This document shows positions 15,627-25,563 of a stretch of DNA of 64,000 bases, one piece after another. The notes beneath the pieces are model-generated. The model was not told the origin of the DNA. It saw only the letters and a list, made by a program, of their open reading frames with translations, and ran no database searches. Origin of the DNA: an uncultured Paraprevotella sp. (GTDB lineage: Bacteria; Bacteroidota; Bacteroidia; Bacteroidales; Bacteroidaceae); assembly GCA_910586505.1 (NCBI GenBank), contig CAJUGV010000004.1, positions 62,001-126,000 of the forward strand, read 5' to 3'. The position numbers were made by a program, and so were the translations under genes. The first letter of the stretch is position 1, and each line of letters opens with the position of its first letter.

Positions 15627-15979
15627 GTAGGGCTTTGGCGATAATTGCAGAGACGTTTCTCCTGTCCGGCCGGCGGAATGATAGTCAGGCTGCCGTGTTT
15701 CACCTTCGGAGGATTGTGTCTTTTGCTGTCCGGCATCGGGTGCCGTTTGTTCAGAAGCGGAGCGGAGCATCGGCTATGGCTTATACCGTGACCCCCGTTG
15801 AACTTGCCGAGGTGGGGGAACCACCCTTTGTTTCCGGTGACAGGGAATGCTTCAGGTCTTTTCACTTCAATTCAAGATGGCGGCAATATCGGAGCGGTTC
15901 CCTTGCATAGGTCCGCATGCCGGTCGGGGCTTTTCAGTGCGGTGCAGCGGATGTTTTTCCGCCGTTGCGCTCCTCCTTG

Positions 15980-16498
15980 TCATAGGCATGATAGGTTTTC
16001 TCTTCGTGCGATAATTCCGGGTTCGTTTTTCTGGCGGTTGGTTATGCGTGTGAGGGCATCGTCGCGTCTCCGGCGAATGAAATCCGGGTGGCCGATGGAG
16101 GGGTGTTCGTCAGAACCTTTGTTCTGTATGTCCTGCCTTACGGCTTTGAATGTCTTGTCGCGGTAGCGGCACCCGAAACCGGTGTCCGTAATGCCCGGTA
16201 GGGCTGACTTGATGAGAGGTGGAACCGGGACTTCCCGGTCGGAAGCCTTTGTCTGGCGGGATGTCGTGTGGCTCTGCTGTTTTCTTTTTACGAAAATCGT
16301 GTGAACCGTTGGGTGACATTCGTTCATAACTCTCCGTTTGCGAATGCGGGTATTCTGTCCATACTTTTCCGTACGGACTTTCTCTTTTCGTCTGCTCATT
16401 GCCGGTGTTTCCTTTTTGATGGAGCCGGTGGCCGGAAGTTCAGTGACTGTCAGGGCGCTCACTGCGGTAAACAGACTTTTCAATAGCTTGTCTTTCAT
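15980..16498 (-). CDS. orphan basic exported protein, unknown function
   Basis: 172 residues from the ATG at 16498. The N-terminus resembles a signal peptide (MKDKLLKSLFTAVSALTVTE), the rest is very rich in Arg, Lys and His (RRKEKVRTEKYG, IRKRRVMNECHP, FIRRRRDD), giving a strongly basic protein. No family is recognised; the stretch GITDTGFGCRYRDK faintly recalls the GFG-R start of LytM/M23 peptidases, but no zinc motif follows. Support for a real gene: a TACTTTTG box 28 bp before the start and codon use close to that of its neighbours. It could be a decayed gene. Confidence 0.45.
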   Translation of the reverse strand: MKDKLLKSLFTAVSALTVTELPATGSIKKETPAMSRRKEKVRTEKYGQNTRIRKRRVMNECHPTVHTIFVKRKQQSHTTSRQTKASDREVPVPPLIKSALPGITDTGFGCRYRDKTFKAVRQDIQNKGSDEHPSIGHPDFIRRRRDDALTRITNRQKNEPGIIARRENLSCL

Positions 16499-16526
16499 GA
16501 TATTTATAGATCGATGAGTGAAATGC

Positions 16527-16534
16527 AAAAGTAG
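16527..16534 (-). promoter_or_regulatory. -7 promoter box for the orphan basic protein
   Basis: TACTTTTG on the minus strand, 28 bp before the ATG at 16498. Confidence 0.45.
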
Positions 16535-16639
16535 TATGACGTTCGTTTTATGTTTGTATGGACGGGGAACAGAGGTAAAACGCGCTGGATATTTGGGCGT
16601 AAAAGAGTGGAATGCGGGAGTAAAAAGAGTAATTTTTAT

Positions 16640-16670
16640 TTTGTTCTCCGACACTCATCTCTTATCTTTG
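16640..16670 (+). promoter_or_regulatory. consensus promoter of malQ
   Basis: TTTG (16640-16643), 19 bp, TATCTTTG (16663-16670): full Bacteroidetes consensus, 33 bp before the ATG. Confidence 0.8.
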
Positions 16671-16703
16671 TAGAAATACTTTAAAAAGGCAACACGCAAA
16701 TTT

Positions 16704-19391
16704 ATGAAACTGCAATTTTCAATAGACTATCATACGCAATGGGGAGAGAACGTGAGGGCCGAACTGACGTTGGTTGACGCCAAGGGACGGTCGAGTACGC
16801 AAATTTATCCGCTTGAGACCCGCGACGGTTATAAATGGACTGGAGAAGTGCTGGTGACGGATGGAAATGTACGCTCATTCAGCTACTGTTATTGTATTTA
16901 TAAAGAAGAGGAGAGGGTGCGGACGGAGTGGAATGGCGTACCCCGTTGCTTCTGGGCCGACGTGACCAAGACTTATGTCTTTCCTGATGCCTGGCGGGAT
17001 GTTCCAGTGTTGTCTCATTTATATACTTCCGCTTTTACGCAGTGCATTCGTCCGCATGAGACAGAAGAGGGCGGGCTTTCCTATTTTAACAGTACGTTGA
17101 TGCTGAAAGTGAGTGCTCCGCAACTTAGGGAAGGTCAGGTACTGGCACTGTTGGGCAATCAGCCGGCGCTGGGTGAATGGAATCCGAATTTTGCATTCCG
17201 CATGAAGGAGACGGGATTATATGAATGGAGCGTGACGCTGAGCGCCACCGGTATTACGCTTCCGATGGAGTACAAATACGTGGTGATGGATGCCCGGACC
17301 GGGGAGTTTGTGGCATGGGAGGAAGGAGACAACCGTCAGCTTCCTGTAAGCGGAGTGTCTCGTGACGAGATTGTCGTGGTTTCTGATACGATGTTGCGGG
17401 TGCCCGACAGCCATTGGAAAGCAGCCGGTGTGGTCATTCCTGTATTTTCACTACGCAGTGAGGGGAGTTGCGGAGTAGGTGACTTCGGCGATTTGAAGTC
17501 CATGGTGGACTGGGCGGTGCTTACGAAGATGCGTGCCATTCAGGTGCTGCCTGTCTATGATACTACCATCCACCGCAACTGGATGGATTCTTATCCTTAC
17601 AACAGCATCTCCATATATGCGCTCCATCCTCAGTATATAGATTTGCGCCAGCTTCCCCGGCTTTCCGATGAAGCGGCGATGGCACGGTATGAAGAGCGGC
17701 GTGCGGCTTTGAATGCGTTGCCTCAGGTGGATTATGAAGCGGTCTGTGCTTTAAAAAACGAGTATGTACATGATGTGTTTTGCAGTGAGGGAAGCCGGGT
17801 GTTGTCTACCGAACGGTTTGCCGATTTCTTCCGGCGCAATGAGGAATGGCTGATGCCCTATGCTGCATTTAGTGTGTTGCGTGATCGTTTCGGTACGGCT
17901 GATTTCCGCGTATGGCCTGAATATGCGGTGTATAAGGCAGAGGATATTCGTTCATTCTGTCGGTCATCCTCTCCGTCCTACAGTGAAGTTTCCTTTTATT
18001 ATTATGTACAGTTTTGTCTGCATGAACAACTGCTGGGCGCTTCCGACTATGCACGCGCCAAAGGAGTCATTCTGAAAGGTGACATTCCCATCGGTATCAG
18101 TCGCAGCAGTGTGGAGGCGTGGGTGGAACCTTATTATTTCAATCTTAACGGACAGGCCGGTGCGCCACCCGATGATTTCTCTGCGAACGGGCAGAATTGG
18201 GGCTTCCCCACGTATAACTGGGACATGATGCAAAAAGATGAATGCAGTTGGTGGGTGCGCCGTTTCCGCAAGATGGCGGAATATTTTAATGCTTACCGTA
18301 TAGACCATGTGTTAGGGTTCTTCAGGATATGGGAGATACCGTCTGATGCCGTACACGGTTTGCTGGGCTATTTCTCTCCTTCACTTCCGATGAGCATTAA
18401 GGAAATAGAGGATTACGGGCTCCGTTTCCGTAAGAGTTACTTTACGACACCGCAAATCAACGGACGGGTGCTGAATGAGTTGTTCGGTGAGAGAGCGGAT
18501 GAGGTGAAGGCTGTTTATTTGAATACCTTGGGTATGGATTGGTATGCCCTGAAGCCTGAGTATGATACCCAGCGCAAGGTAGAGGAGGCTTTTTCGGGCC
18601 GCGTTTCCGAAGAAGACGTGGCCTTGCGCGAGGGCTTGTATGCCCTTATCAGCAATGTATTGTTCATAGCTGATCCGAAGCAACCTCATAAATATCATCC
18701 GCGGATATCCGCGCAGCAGGATTTTCTTTATCGTACGCTGGATGAGGATGAGAGAAAAGCTTTTGATGCACTTTATGAAGATTATTATTATCGTCGCCAC
18801 AATGAGTTTTGGTATGAGCAGGCCATGCGCAAGCTTCCCGTGCTGGTCGGGTCCACACGTATGTTAGTGTGCGCCGAAGATCTGGGTATGGTGCCGGCGT
18901 GTGTGCCTTGGGTGATGAACGATCTTGGAATACTGACACTTGAGATTCAGACGATGCCCAAGCAATTCGGAGTTCGTTTCGGGCGATTGGAAGAAAACCC
19001 GTACAGAAGTGTGGCCACTATCTTTACGCATGATATGCCGACGTTGCGGGGATGGTGGGAGGAAGATGCAGTCCGCACACAGCAATTCTTTAACGAAGTA
19101 TTGCAGAAAGACGGAGCGGCACCGGACGTTATGCCCGGATGGTTGTGCGAGGAAGTCGTGGCGCGCCATCTTTACTCTCCTTCCATGCTATGCCTTATTT
19201 CCTGGCAGGACTGGATGTCGATGGATGAAAGCCTGCGTTATCCGGATGTGGACTTTGAGCGGATTAATGTGCCCTCCAATCCGCGTAATTATTGGCACTA
19301 CCGTATGCACATGACGATCGAGCAACTGATGGGCTGTGAAGAGTTGAACCGGAAAATAAGTACGCTGATTGTGCGAAGCGGAAGAGATTAA
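16704..19391 (+). CDS. malQ: 4-alpha-glucanotransferase with N-terminal CBM20 domains
   Basis: 895 residues. Disproportionating enzyme (GH77) that transfers alpha-1,4-glucan segments between malto-oligosaccharides in the cytoplasm. Two N-terminal starch-binding CBM20 modules (about residues 1-115 and 130-240; the second has LLGNQPALGEWNP) precede the GH77 barrel. Catalytic residues seen: D534 in AYRIDHVLGF, E725 in CAEDLGMVP and D777 in FTHDMPTL. Length and layout match the plant DPE2-like bacterial form, longer than E. coli MalQ (about 690). No signal peptide. Transcribed from its own promoter; the ABC-F gene follows after 29 bp. Confidence 0.95.
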   Translation: MKLQFSIDYHTQWGENVRAELTLVDAKGRSSTQIYPLETRDGYKWTGEVLVTDGNVRSFSYCYCIYKEEERVRTEWNGVPRCFWADVTKTYVFPDAWRDVPVLSHLYTSAFTQCIRPHETEEGGLSYFNSTLMLKVSAPQLREGQVLALLGNQPALGEWNPNFAFRMKETGLYEWSVTLSATGITLPMEYKYVVMDARTGEFVAWEEGDNRQLPVSGVSRDEIVVVSDTMLRVPDSHWKAAGVVIPVFSLRSEGSCGVGDFGDLKSMVDWAVLTKMRAIQVLPVYDTTIHRNWMDSYPYNSISIYALHPQYIDLRQLPRLSDEAAMARYEERRAALNALPQVDYEAVCALKNEYVHDVFCSEGSRVLSTERFADFFRRNEEWLMPYAAFSVLRDRFGTADFRVWPEYAVYKAEDIRSFCRSSSPSYSEVSFYYYVQFCLHEQLLGASDYARAKGVILKGDIPIGISRSSVEAWVEPYYFNLNGQAGAPPDDFSANGQNWGFPTYNWDMMQKDECSWWVRRFRKMAEYFNAYRIDHVLGFFRIWEIPSDAVHGLLGYFSPSLPMSIKEIEDYGLRFRKSYFTTPQINGRVLNELFGERADEVKAVYLNTLGMDWYALKPEYDTQRKVEEAFSGRVSEEDVALREGLYALISNVLFIADPKQPHKYHPRISAQQDFLYRTLDEDERKAFDALYEDYYYRRHNEFWYEQAMRKLPVLVGSTRMLVCAEDLGMVPACVPWVMNDLGILTLEIQTMPKQFGVRFGRLEENPYRSVATIFTHDMPTLRGWWEEDAVRTQQFFNEVLQKDGAAPDVMPGWLCEEVVARHLYSPSMLCLISWQDWMSMDESLRYPDVDFERINVPSNPRNYWHYRMHMTIEQLMGCEELNRKISTLIVRSGRD

Positions 19392-19420
19392 TATTTAAAA
19401 ATTATAGATAGAAAAATAAT

Positions 19421-21058
19421 ATGGTATCAATAGACGGACTGGCCGTGGAATTCGGCGGAACGACTTTGTTTAGTGACATATCCTTTCAGATTAATGAGAA
19501 GGACCGTATAGCCCTGATGGGAAAAAACGGAGCGGGTAAAAGCACGTTGTTGAAAATATTGGCCGGTGTGCGTCAGCCGACGCGCGGACGTGTCACCGCT
19601 CCCAAGGATTGCGTAATAGCTTATCTTCCGCAGCATTTGATGACGGAAGACGGGCGGACGGTTTTTGAAGAGGCTTCCATGGCTTTCTCTCATCTCAAAG
19701 ATATGGAACGCGAGATAGAGAATATGAATCGTGAATTGGTGGAGCGGACCGATTATGAGAGCGAGGAATATATGGCGCTGATAGAGAAAGTGGCCATGAT
19801 GAGTGAGAAGTTCTATGCCATTGATTTGACACATTTTGAGGAGGATGTGGAGAAAGCTTTGCTGGGACTGGGTTTTGAGCGCTCTGATTTCTCGAAGCCT
19901 ACGAGCGATTTTAGCGGAGGATGGCGTATGCGCATAGAACTTGCGAAACTGCTGTTGCAGGACCCGGATGTGCTGTTGCTTGACGAGCCTACCAATCACC
20001 TTGATATAGAAAGTATTCAATGGTTGGAACAGTTTCTGACGGAGAGTGCCCGTGCCGTAGTGGTTATCAGTCACGACCGTAAGTTTGTGGACAATATTAC
20101 GACACGTACCATAGAAGTCACAATGGGACGAATCTATGATTATAAGGTGAATTACAGCAAGTATTTGGAGTTGCGTAAGGAGCGTCGCGAACAGCAGATG
20201 AAACAATACGAAGAGCAGCAGAAGATGATCCAGGAAACTAAAGATTATATCGAACGTTTCAAAGGTACTTACAGCAAGACGTTGCAGGTTCAGAGTCGTG
20301 TGAAGATGCTCGAAAAGTTGCAGATCATAGAGGTGGATGAGGAGGATACATCGGCATTGAGGCTTAAGTTTCCGCCTTCGCCCCGTAGCGGAAACTATCC
20401 GGTCACGATGGACGGTGTGGGTAAGTGTTATGGCGATCACCGAGTGTTCGGTGGGGTAAATCTGACTGTGGAGAGGGGCAATAAAATCGCTTTTGTGGGA
20501 CGTAACGGCGAGGGTAAGTCAACGTTGGTCAAATGTATCATGGGCGAGACGGACTATGAAGGAACTCTGACACTCGGACATAATGTACAGATTGGTTATT
20601 TTGCTCAAAATCAGGCTTCACTGCTGGATGGCGAACTAACCGTATTCCAGACAATAGACGATGTGGCAAAAGGTGAGATACGCAATAAGATACGCGATTT
20701 GCTCGGAGCGTTCATGTTTGGAGGAGAGGAAAGTACAAAGAAGGTAAAGGTGCTGTCGGGAGGCGAACGTACGCGGCTTGCCCTGCTCAAACTTTTGCTT
20801 AATCCGGTGAACCTTCTTATTCTGGATGAACCGACCAATCATTTGGATTTGAAAACCAAAGATATCTTGAAGCAAGCCTTAATCGCATACGACGGAACAC
20901 TGATTGTAGTGAGCCATGACCGTGATTTCCTTGACGGGCTTGTAAGTAAAGTTTACGAGTTCGGGCACGGAAAGGTTCGTGAACACCTTTGTGGCATTTA
21001 TGAGTTTCTGGAACAGAAAAAACTGGAAAACTTGCAGGAACTTGAGCGTAAACACTGA
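19421..21058 (+). CDS. ABC-F family ATPase
   Basis: 545 residues with two nucleotide-binding domains and no membrane segment. Domain 1: Walker A GKNGAGKST near residue 34, signature FSGGWRMR, Walker B LLLDEPTNHLD. A charged linker rich in Glu/Gln (residues about 240-300) contains the P-site tRNA interaction motif region of this family. Domain 2: GRNGEGKST, LSGGERTRLAL, LILDEPTNHLD. ABC-F proteins act on ribosomes as translation factors or antibiotic protection proteins; this one looks like the housekeeping YbiT/YkpA type. Interest in resistance is not supported by context. Confidence 0.92.
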   Translation: MVSIDGLAVEFGGTTLFSDISFQINEKDRIALMGKNGAGKSTLLKILAGVRQPTRGRVTAPKDCVIAYLPQHLMTEDGRTVFEEASMAFSHLKDMEREIENMNRELVERTDYESEEYMALIEKVAMMSEKFYAIDLTHFEEDVEKALLGLGFERSDFSKPTSDFSGGWRMRIELAKLLLQDPDVLLLDEPTNHLDIESIQWLEQFLTESARAVVVISHDRKFVDNITTRTIEVTMGRIYDYKVNYSKYLELRKERREQQMKQYEEQQKMIQETKDYIERFKGTYSKTLQVQSRVKMLEKLQIIEVDEEDTSALRLKFPPSPRSGNYPVTMDGVGKCYGDHRVFGGVNLTVERGNKIAFVGRNGEGKSTLVKCIMGETDYEGTLTLGHNVQIGYFAQNQASLLDGELTVFQTIDDVAKGEIRNKIRDLLGAFMFGGEESTKKVKVLSGGERTRLALLKLLLNPVNLLILDEPTNHLDLKTKDILKQALIAYDGTLIVVSHDRDFLDGLVSKVYEFGHGKVREHLCGIYEFLEQKKLENLQELERKH

Positions 21059-21120
21059 CTTTTTGTCTCTACTCCTGATATTTTTTGAGCATTTTTCTGG
21101 GAGAAAGAAAATAGAATGCT

Positions 21121-21128
21121 TAATTTTG
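21121..21128 (+). promoter_or_regulatory. -7 promoter box for carB
   Basis: TAATTTTG, 81 bp before the ATG; no clear -33 element. Confidence 0.5.
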
Positions 21129-21208
21129 TCCCGATTTTAGGGCGGGGTGCGAAAGCATGTCGCGGTGATGACGTGAGAATGTAAAACAATAATAATTCTG
21201 ATAAAAGG

Positions 21209-24200
21209 ATGAAGAAACAATTCAAAAAGGTTCTGGTACTGGGCTCCGGAGCGTTAAAGATTGGTCAGGCGGGCGAATTCGACTATTCCGGTTCGCAGGC
21301 TCTGAAGGCGTTGCGTGAAGAAGGTATCCGTTCCGTGTTGGTAAATCCCAACATCGCCACTATTCAAACTTCCGAGGGTATTGCCGATGAGGTTTATTTC
21401 TTGCCGGTAACTCCTTATTTCGTGACGGAAATAATTAAAAAGGAACGTCCCGACGGCATTCTGCTGGCCTTCGGAGGGCAGACGGCTCTGAACTGCGGTA
21501 CTGAGTTATATCGTAGCGGAGTGTTGGAAGAATACGGTGTCAGTGTGCTGGGAACTTCGGTAGAGGCCATTATGAACACGGAAGACCGTGACCTTTTCGT
21601 GAAGAAACTGGATGAAATTCCGATGAAGACTCCGGTGAGCAAGGCCGTAGAGAACATGGAAGACGCTTTGGCAGCAGCCCGTGAGATCGGATATCCGGTG
21701 ATGATACGTTCTGCATACGCTTTGGGCGGTCTGGGTAGCGGTATCTGTCCGGATGAGGAAAGTTTCAAGGAATTGGCCGGCAGTGCTTTTACATTTGCGC
21801 CGCAGGTTTTGGTAGAGGAGTCGCTGAAAGGCTGGAAGGAGATCGAGTTTGAAGTGATTCGTGATGCCAACGATCATTGTTTCACAGTAGCCAGCATGGA
21901 AAACTTCGATCCGTTGGGTATTCATACCGGTGAGTCTATCGTAGTGGCTCCCACGTGTTCGCTTTCGGAAGAGCAGGTGACAATGTTGCAGGATTTGTCG
22001 AAGAATTGTATTCGCCATCTTGGAATTGTGGGTGAGTGTAATATTCAGTACGCATTCAATGCGGAGACAAACGATTATCGTGTCATTGAAGTAAATGCGC
22101 GATTGAGCCGTTCGTCGGCATTGGCTTCCAAAGCCACCGGTTATCCGCTCGCATTTGTGGCTGCCAAGATAGCCCTCGGCTATACGCTCGACCAGATAGG
22201 CGAGATGGGTACGCCTTACTCTGCCTATACGGCTCCTTCGCTGGATTACCTGATTTGTAAGATACCACGTTGGGATTTGACGAAGTTCGAAGGTGTTTCG
22301 CGTCACATCGGTTCCAGCATGAAGTCGGTGGGCGAGATTATGTCTATCGGCCGTTCGTTCGAGGAAATCATTCAGAAAGGTCTGCGCATGATAGGCCAGG
22401 GCATGCACGGTTTCGTAGGAAATGATCATGTGCATTTCGAACATCTTGACGAAGAACTCTCCAACCCGACCGACATGCGTGTGTTCGCCATGGCACAGGC
22501 ATTGGAAGAAGGTTATTCCATACAACGTATTCACGAACTGACCAAGATAGATCCCTGGTTTATCGGAAAGTTGAAGAACATCGTCGACATGAAGACGGAA
22601 CTGGAGGCTTGCAATGGTTTGGAGAGTCTTTCTCCGGAATTGCTGCGCGAGGCCAAGCGGCTGGGATTCTCCGACTTCCAGATTGCACGTTTTGTGCTCA
22701 AGGCTTCCGGCACCAATATGGAGAAAGAAAATCTTCAGGTGCGTGCCTACCGCAAGCAATTGGGAATCCTGCCGGCTGTAAAGCGCATCAATACCGTGGC
22801 ATCCGAGCATCCGGAACTGACCAACTATCTTTACATGACATACGGCACGGACGGCTATGACGTGAATTATTATAAGAACGACAAGTCGGTTATCGTGTTG
22901 GGTTCGGGCGCTTACCGTATCGGCTCTTCAGTGGAATTCGACTGGTGTTCCGTCAATGCGGTGCAGACAGCGCGCAAATTGGGCTATAAGTCCATCATGG
23001 TAAATTATAATCCTGAGACGGTGTCGACGGACTATGATATGTGCGACCGTCTCTATTTCGATGAGTTGTCTTTCGAGCGTGTGCTTGACGTGATAGACCT
23101 GGAACAGCCGGGTGGCGTTATCGTGTCGGTGGGCGGACAGATACCGAACAATCTGGCTATGAAACTTCATCGTCAGTCGGTACATATTCTGGGAACTTCG
23201 CCCGTCTCTATCGACCGTGCGGAGAACCGTAACAAGTTCTCGGCCATGCTCGACCGTTTGGGTATAGACCAGCCGGCATGGCAGGAGCTGACAAGCCTTG
23301 ACGACATGAAGGCGTTCATCGACAAAGTAGGTTACCCTGTGCTCGTGCGTCCGTCTTATGTGCTTTCGGGAGCTGCCATGAACGTGTGCCACAATGAAGA
23401 ACAGCTGACGCGTTTTCTGGAGATGGCTCGTGAGGTATCGAAGGAATATCCGGTAGTGGTGTCGCAGTTCATGCAAGAGACCAAAGAAGTTGAGTTTGAC
23501 GCTGTGGCAAAGAACGGAGAAGTGGTGGAATATGCCATATCCGAACATATAGAATATGCGGGAGTGCATTCGGGCGACGCCACATTGGTTTTCCCGGCCC
23601 AGCACTTGTATTTCTCTACGATGCGTGCCATCAAGAAAATCAGTAGCCGCATCGCCCGCGAATTGAATATATCCGGTCCTTTCAATATCCAGTATCTGGC
23701 TAAGGGCAATCAGATAAAAGTGATAGAGTGCAACCTTCGTGCTTCGCGCAGTTTCCCGTTCGTGTCGAAGGTGCTGAAGCGTAATTTCATCGAAACGGCC
23801 ACGCGCATCATGCTTGATGCTCCGTATGACCGTCCCGATAAATCAGTGTTTGACATTGACCGCATCGGCGTGAAAGCTTCCCAGTTCTCGTTCGCCCGTT
23901 TGCAGAATGCCGACCCAGTGTTGGGTGTGGACATGTCTTCTACGGGAGAGGTAGGCTGTCTGGGAGATGATTTCAACGAAGCGCTGCTGAATGCCCTGAT
24001 TGCAACGGGCTACAGTATGCCTAAGAAGTCGGTTATGCTTTCTTCCGGTCCGGTGCAGTCGAAGGTGGACCTGTTGGAGCCAAGCCGCATGCTGGCTCTC
24101 AAGGGATATGATATTTATGCTACGGAGGGCACGGCCCGTTTCCTTAATGAGAATGGAGTGCCTGCCATTGTCGTGCATTGGCCCGACGAGCATACGGCTG

Positions 24201-24433
24201 CCGATAACAATGTGATGAAGATGATAGCGCAGCATAAGTTCGATCTGATAGTGAATGTTCCCAAGGATCAGACCAAGCGCGAACTGACAAATGGTTATCG
24301 TATCCGTCGTGACGCCATAGACCATAATATTCCGTTGATGACGAACGCCCGTCTGGCCAAGGCCTTCATCGAGGCTTTCTGTCAGATGGATTTGGATCGG
24401 ATCCAGATTAAGAGCTGGCAGGAATATAAATAA
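21209..24433 (+). CDS. carB: carbamoyl-phosphate synthase large subunit
   Basis: 1074 residues, full length. Makes carbamoyl phosphate from bicarbonate, ATP and ammonia supplied by CarA, for pyrimidine and arginine synthesis. Two homologous ATP-grasp halves are visible: the first begins VLVLGSGALKIGQAGEFDYSG, the second VIVLGSGAYRIGSSVEFDW near residue 562; the C-terminal MGS-like allosteric domain contains YATEGTARFLNENGV. No carA gene is in the window, unlike the usual carAB pair, so this copy is either encoded apart from its partner or is a second carB. A strong terminator follows. Confidence 0.96.
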   Translation: MKKQFKKVLVLGSGALKIGQAGEFDYSGSQALKALREEGIRSVLVNPNIATIQTSEGIADEVYFLPVTPYFVTEIIKKERPDGILLAFGGQTALNCGTELYRSGVLEEYGVSVLGTSVEAIMNTEDRDLFVKKLDEIPMKTPVSKAVENMEDALAAAREIGYPVMIRSAYALGGLGSGICPDEESFKELAGSAFTFAPQVLVEESLKGWKEIEFEVIRDANDHCFTVASMENFDPLGIHTGESIVVAPTCSLSEEQVTMLQDLSKNCIRHLGIVGECNIQYAFNAETNDYRVIEVNARLSRSSALASKATGYPLAFVAAKIALGYTLDQIGEMGTPYSAYTAPSLDYLICKIPRWDLTKFEGVSRHIGSSMKSVGEIMSIGRSFEEIIQKGLRMIGQGMHGFVGNDHVHFEHLDEELSNPTDMRVFAMAQALEEGYSIQRIHELTKIDPWFIGKLKNIVDMKTELEACNGLESLSPELLREAKRLGFSDFQIARFVLKASGTNMEKENLQVRAYRKQLGILPAVKRINTVASEHPELTNYLYMTYGTDGYDVNYYKNDKSVIVLGSGAYRIGSSVEFDWCSVNAVQTARKLGYKSIMVNYNPETVSTDYDMCDRLYFDELSFERVLDVIDLEQPGGVIVSVGGQIPNNLAMKLHRQSVHILGTSPVSIDRAENRNKFSAMLDRLGIDQPAWQELTSLDDMKAFIDKVGYPVLVRPSYVLSGAAMNVCHNEEQLTRFLEMAREVSKEYPVVVSQFMQETKEVEFDAVAKNGEVVEYAISEHIEYAGVHSGDATLVFPAQHLYFSTMRAIKKISSRIARELNISGPFNIQYLAKGNQIKVIECNLRASRSFPFVSKVLKRNFIETATRIMLDAPYDRPDKSVFDIDRIGVKASQFSFARLQNADPVLGVDMSSTGEVGCLGDDFNEALLNALIATGYSMPKKSVMLSSGPVQSKVDLLEPSRMLALKGYDIYATEGTARFLNENGVPAIVVHWPDEHTAADNNVMKMIAQHKFDLIVNVPKDQTKRELTNGYRIRRDAIDHNIPLMTNARLAKAFIEAFCQMDLDRIQIKSWQEYK

Positions 24434-24449
24434 TGAGAGAGATAAAGTG

Positions 24450-24495
24450 AAGCCGCGCTTCTATCCGTATTTCGGGTGGGAGCGCGGCTTTTTTA
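24450..24495 (+). terminator. terminator after carB
   Basis: 10-bp stem (24450-24459 with 24481-24490), an extra internal ATCCG/CGGGT pairing in the loop, then TTTTT. Confidence 0.88.
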
Positions 24496-24546
24496 TTCCG
24501 GCAGGGAAGTCGGATGTGAAAGAGGGGTGCCGGGAAGGGCGGACTG

Positions 24547-25314
24547 CTATTCGGAAAGTGTGAAAATCCAGTGATTGCCCCGGCTTTCTTCGGGATTGAA
24601 GCGGTAACCTTCCCAGCGGAATAATTTAAGGTCCTCGGGGTTCTCAATGCGGTTTTTCAGAATGAAGCGCACCATCTCGCCCCGGCACATCTTGGTGTAT
24701 ACCACGACCGTGGATAATTTTCCGTTTTTATAGATATGGAAATCAGGTGTGACGACCTGCGTTTCCCGTATGACACGTGTCCAGTCGAACAGTCTTTTCA
24801 TCTCGCTGCTGGCCAGGTTTATCAATATGCCGCCTTCGCGCCGAATGGCCGAAATGAATGTGTCGGTGAGTCGTGAGCGCCAAAAATCAAACAGTGTGTG
24901 TCCCTCATTTTCCGACAACCGTACATTGCCTTCCAGCCTGTAGTTACGGATCAGGTCGGAAGGGCGTAACAAGCCGTATAGGAATGAAGTGATAAATAAA
25001 TGCTGCCGGGCATATATCCAGTCCTCTTTTGTGAAATCCTGTGGAGCAATGTGGCGGAACACCATACCCGTATAGGCCGACAGGGCCGGAATCTTGCCAT
25101 CCCCTTTTTCGAAAAAGGCGCGGAACAACAAGCCTGTACGTGCTGCAATCTGTGGATTTACGTGCAGCATGTCGGCCAGTTCGTCAGTGGTGCGGTTGGT
25201 CATGGACAAAGCGATATGGCGCGCCTCTTCTATAAACAGCGGGGTGGATGCGGCAGGCAAGGTCACGGTTTTCTTTTCGGTCATCGTCTTGGCGCAAGAT
25301 ATGAAAGTAAGCAT
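24547..25314 (-). CDS. yaaA: YaaA family peroxide stress protein
   Basis: 255 residues, full length for the YaaA/DUF328 family, which in E. coli lowers free iron and protects DNA during peroxide stress; the fold is DNA-binding helix-hairpin-helix. Recognised by the start MLTFISCAKTM, the central SAYTGMVFRHI and LYGLLRPSDLI RNYRLE stretch, and the C-terminal KMCRGEMVRFI and FNPEESRGNHWIF. Convergent with carB; single gene with its own promoter at 25356. Confidence 0.93.
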   Translation of the reverse strand: MLTFISCAKTMTEKKTVTLPAASTPLFIEEARHIALSMTNRTTDELADMLHVNPQIAARTGLLFRAFFEKGDGKIPALSAYTGMVFRHIAPQDFTKEDWIYARQHLFITSFLYGLLRPSDLIRNYRLEGNVRLSENEGHTLFDFWRSRLTDTFISAIRREGGILINLASSEMKRLFDWTRVIRETQVVTPDFHIYKNGKLSTVVVYTKMCRGEMVRFILKNRIENPEDLKLFRWEGYRFNPEESRGNHWIFTLSE

Positions 25315-25355
25315 GTTGTTATTCTCTTTTTTATACAGGTTGTGACATCTTTGTG

Positions 25356-25387
25356 CAAAAGTACATAAAAATCCGACATATTGTCAA
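25356..25387 (-). promoter_or_regulatory. promoter of yaaA
   Basis: TACTTTTG (25363-25356) with TTG (25387-25385) 21 bp upstream, 41 bp before the ATG. Confidence 0.65.
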
Positions 25388-25461
25388 TTTTCATTTTTAT
25401 TCACATCGGGAAAAGACGCCGGGCGGTACGCTGAAAAAAAGTTTTTAGTGAATATGTATTC

Positions 25462-25499
25462 ATATATACGGAAGATATGCAATGAAATTCCGTATATAT
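25462..25499. repeat. 12-bp inverted repeat, possible operator or RNA hairpin
   Basis: ATATATACGGAA and its exact complement separated by 14 bp, far upstream (about 440 bp) of the protease promoter. Confidence 0.4.
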
Positions 25500-25505
25500 T
25501 CATTA

Positions 25506-25563
25506 TTTCATGAGCATGAAAATAAAAAATGGAACGCAGTGCGTGGCTTTTTCTTCCGCATGA
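25506..25563. repeat. dispersed intergenic repeat copy (25.5 kb)
   Basis: TTTCATGAGCATGAAAAT followed 24 bp later by TTTTTCTTCCGCATGA, the latter an exact 16-bp match to 14917-14932. Confidence 0.55.

Larger units (their letters stand above)
15514..15979. other. region without a supported gene
   Basis: Contains the small RNA promoter and a large hairpin, 13-bp perfect stem (15584-15596 with 15614-15626), which could terminate the minus-strand gene that ends at 15980. Short frames on both strands have no recognisable features. Confidence 0.4.

Noticed and set aside
19421..21058. ABC-F protein as antibiotic resistance gene
   Set aside because: Sequence and chromosomal context fit the housekeeping type; no mobile element or resistance gene is nearby.
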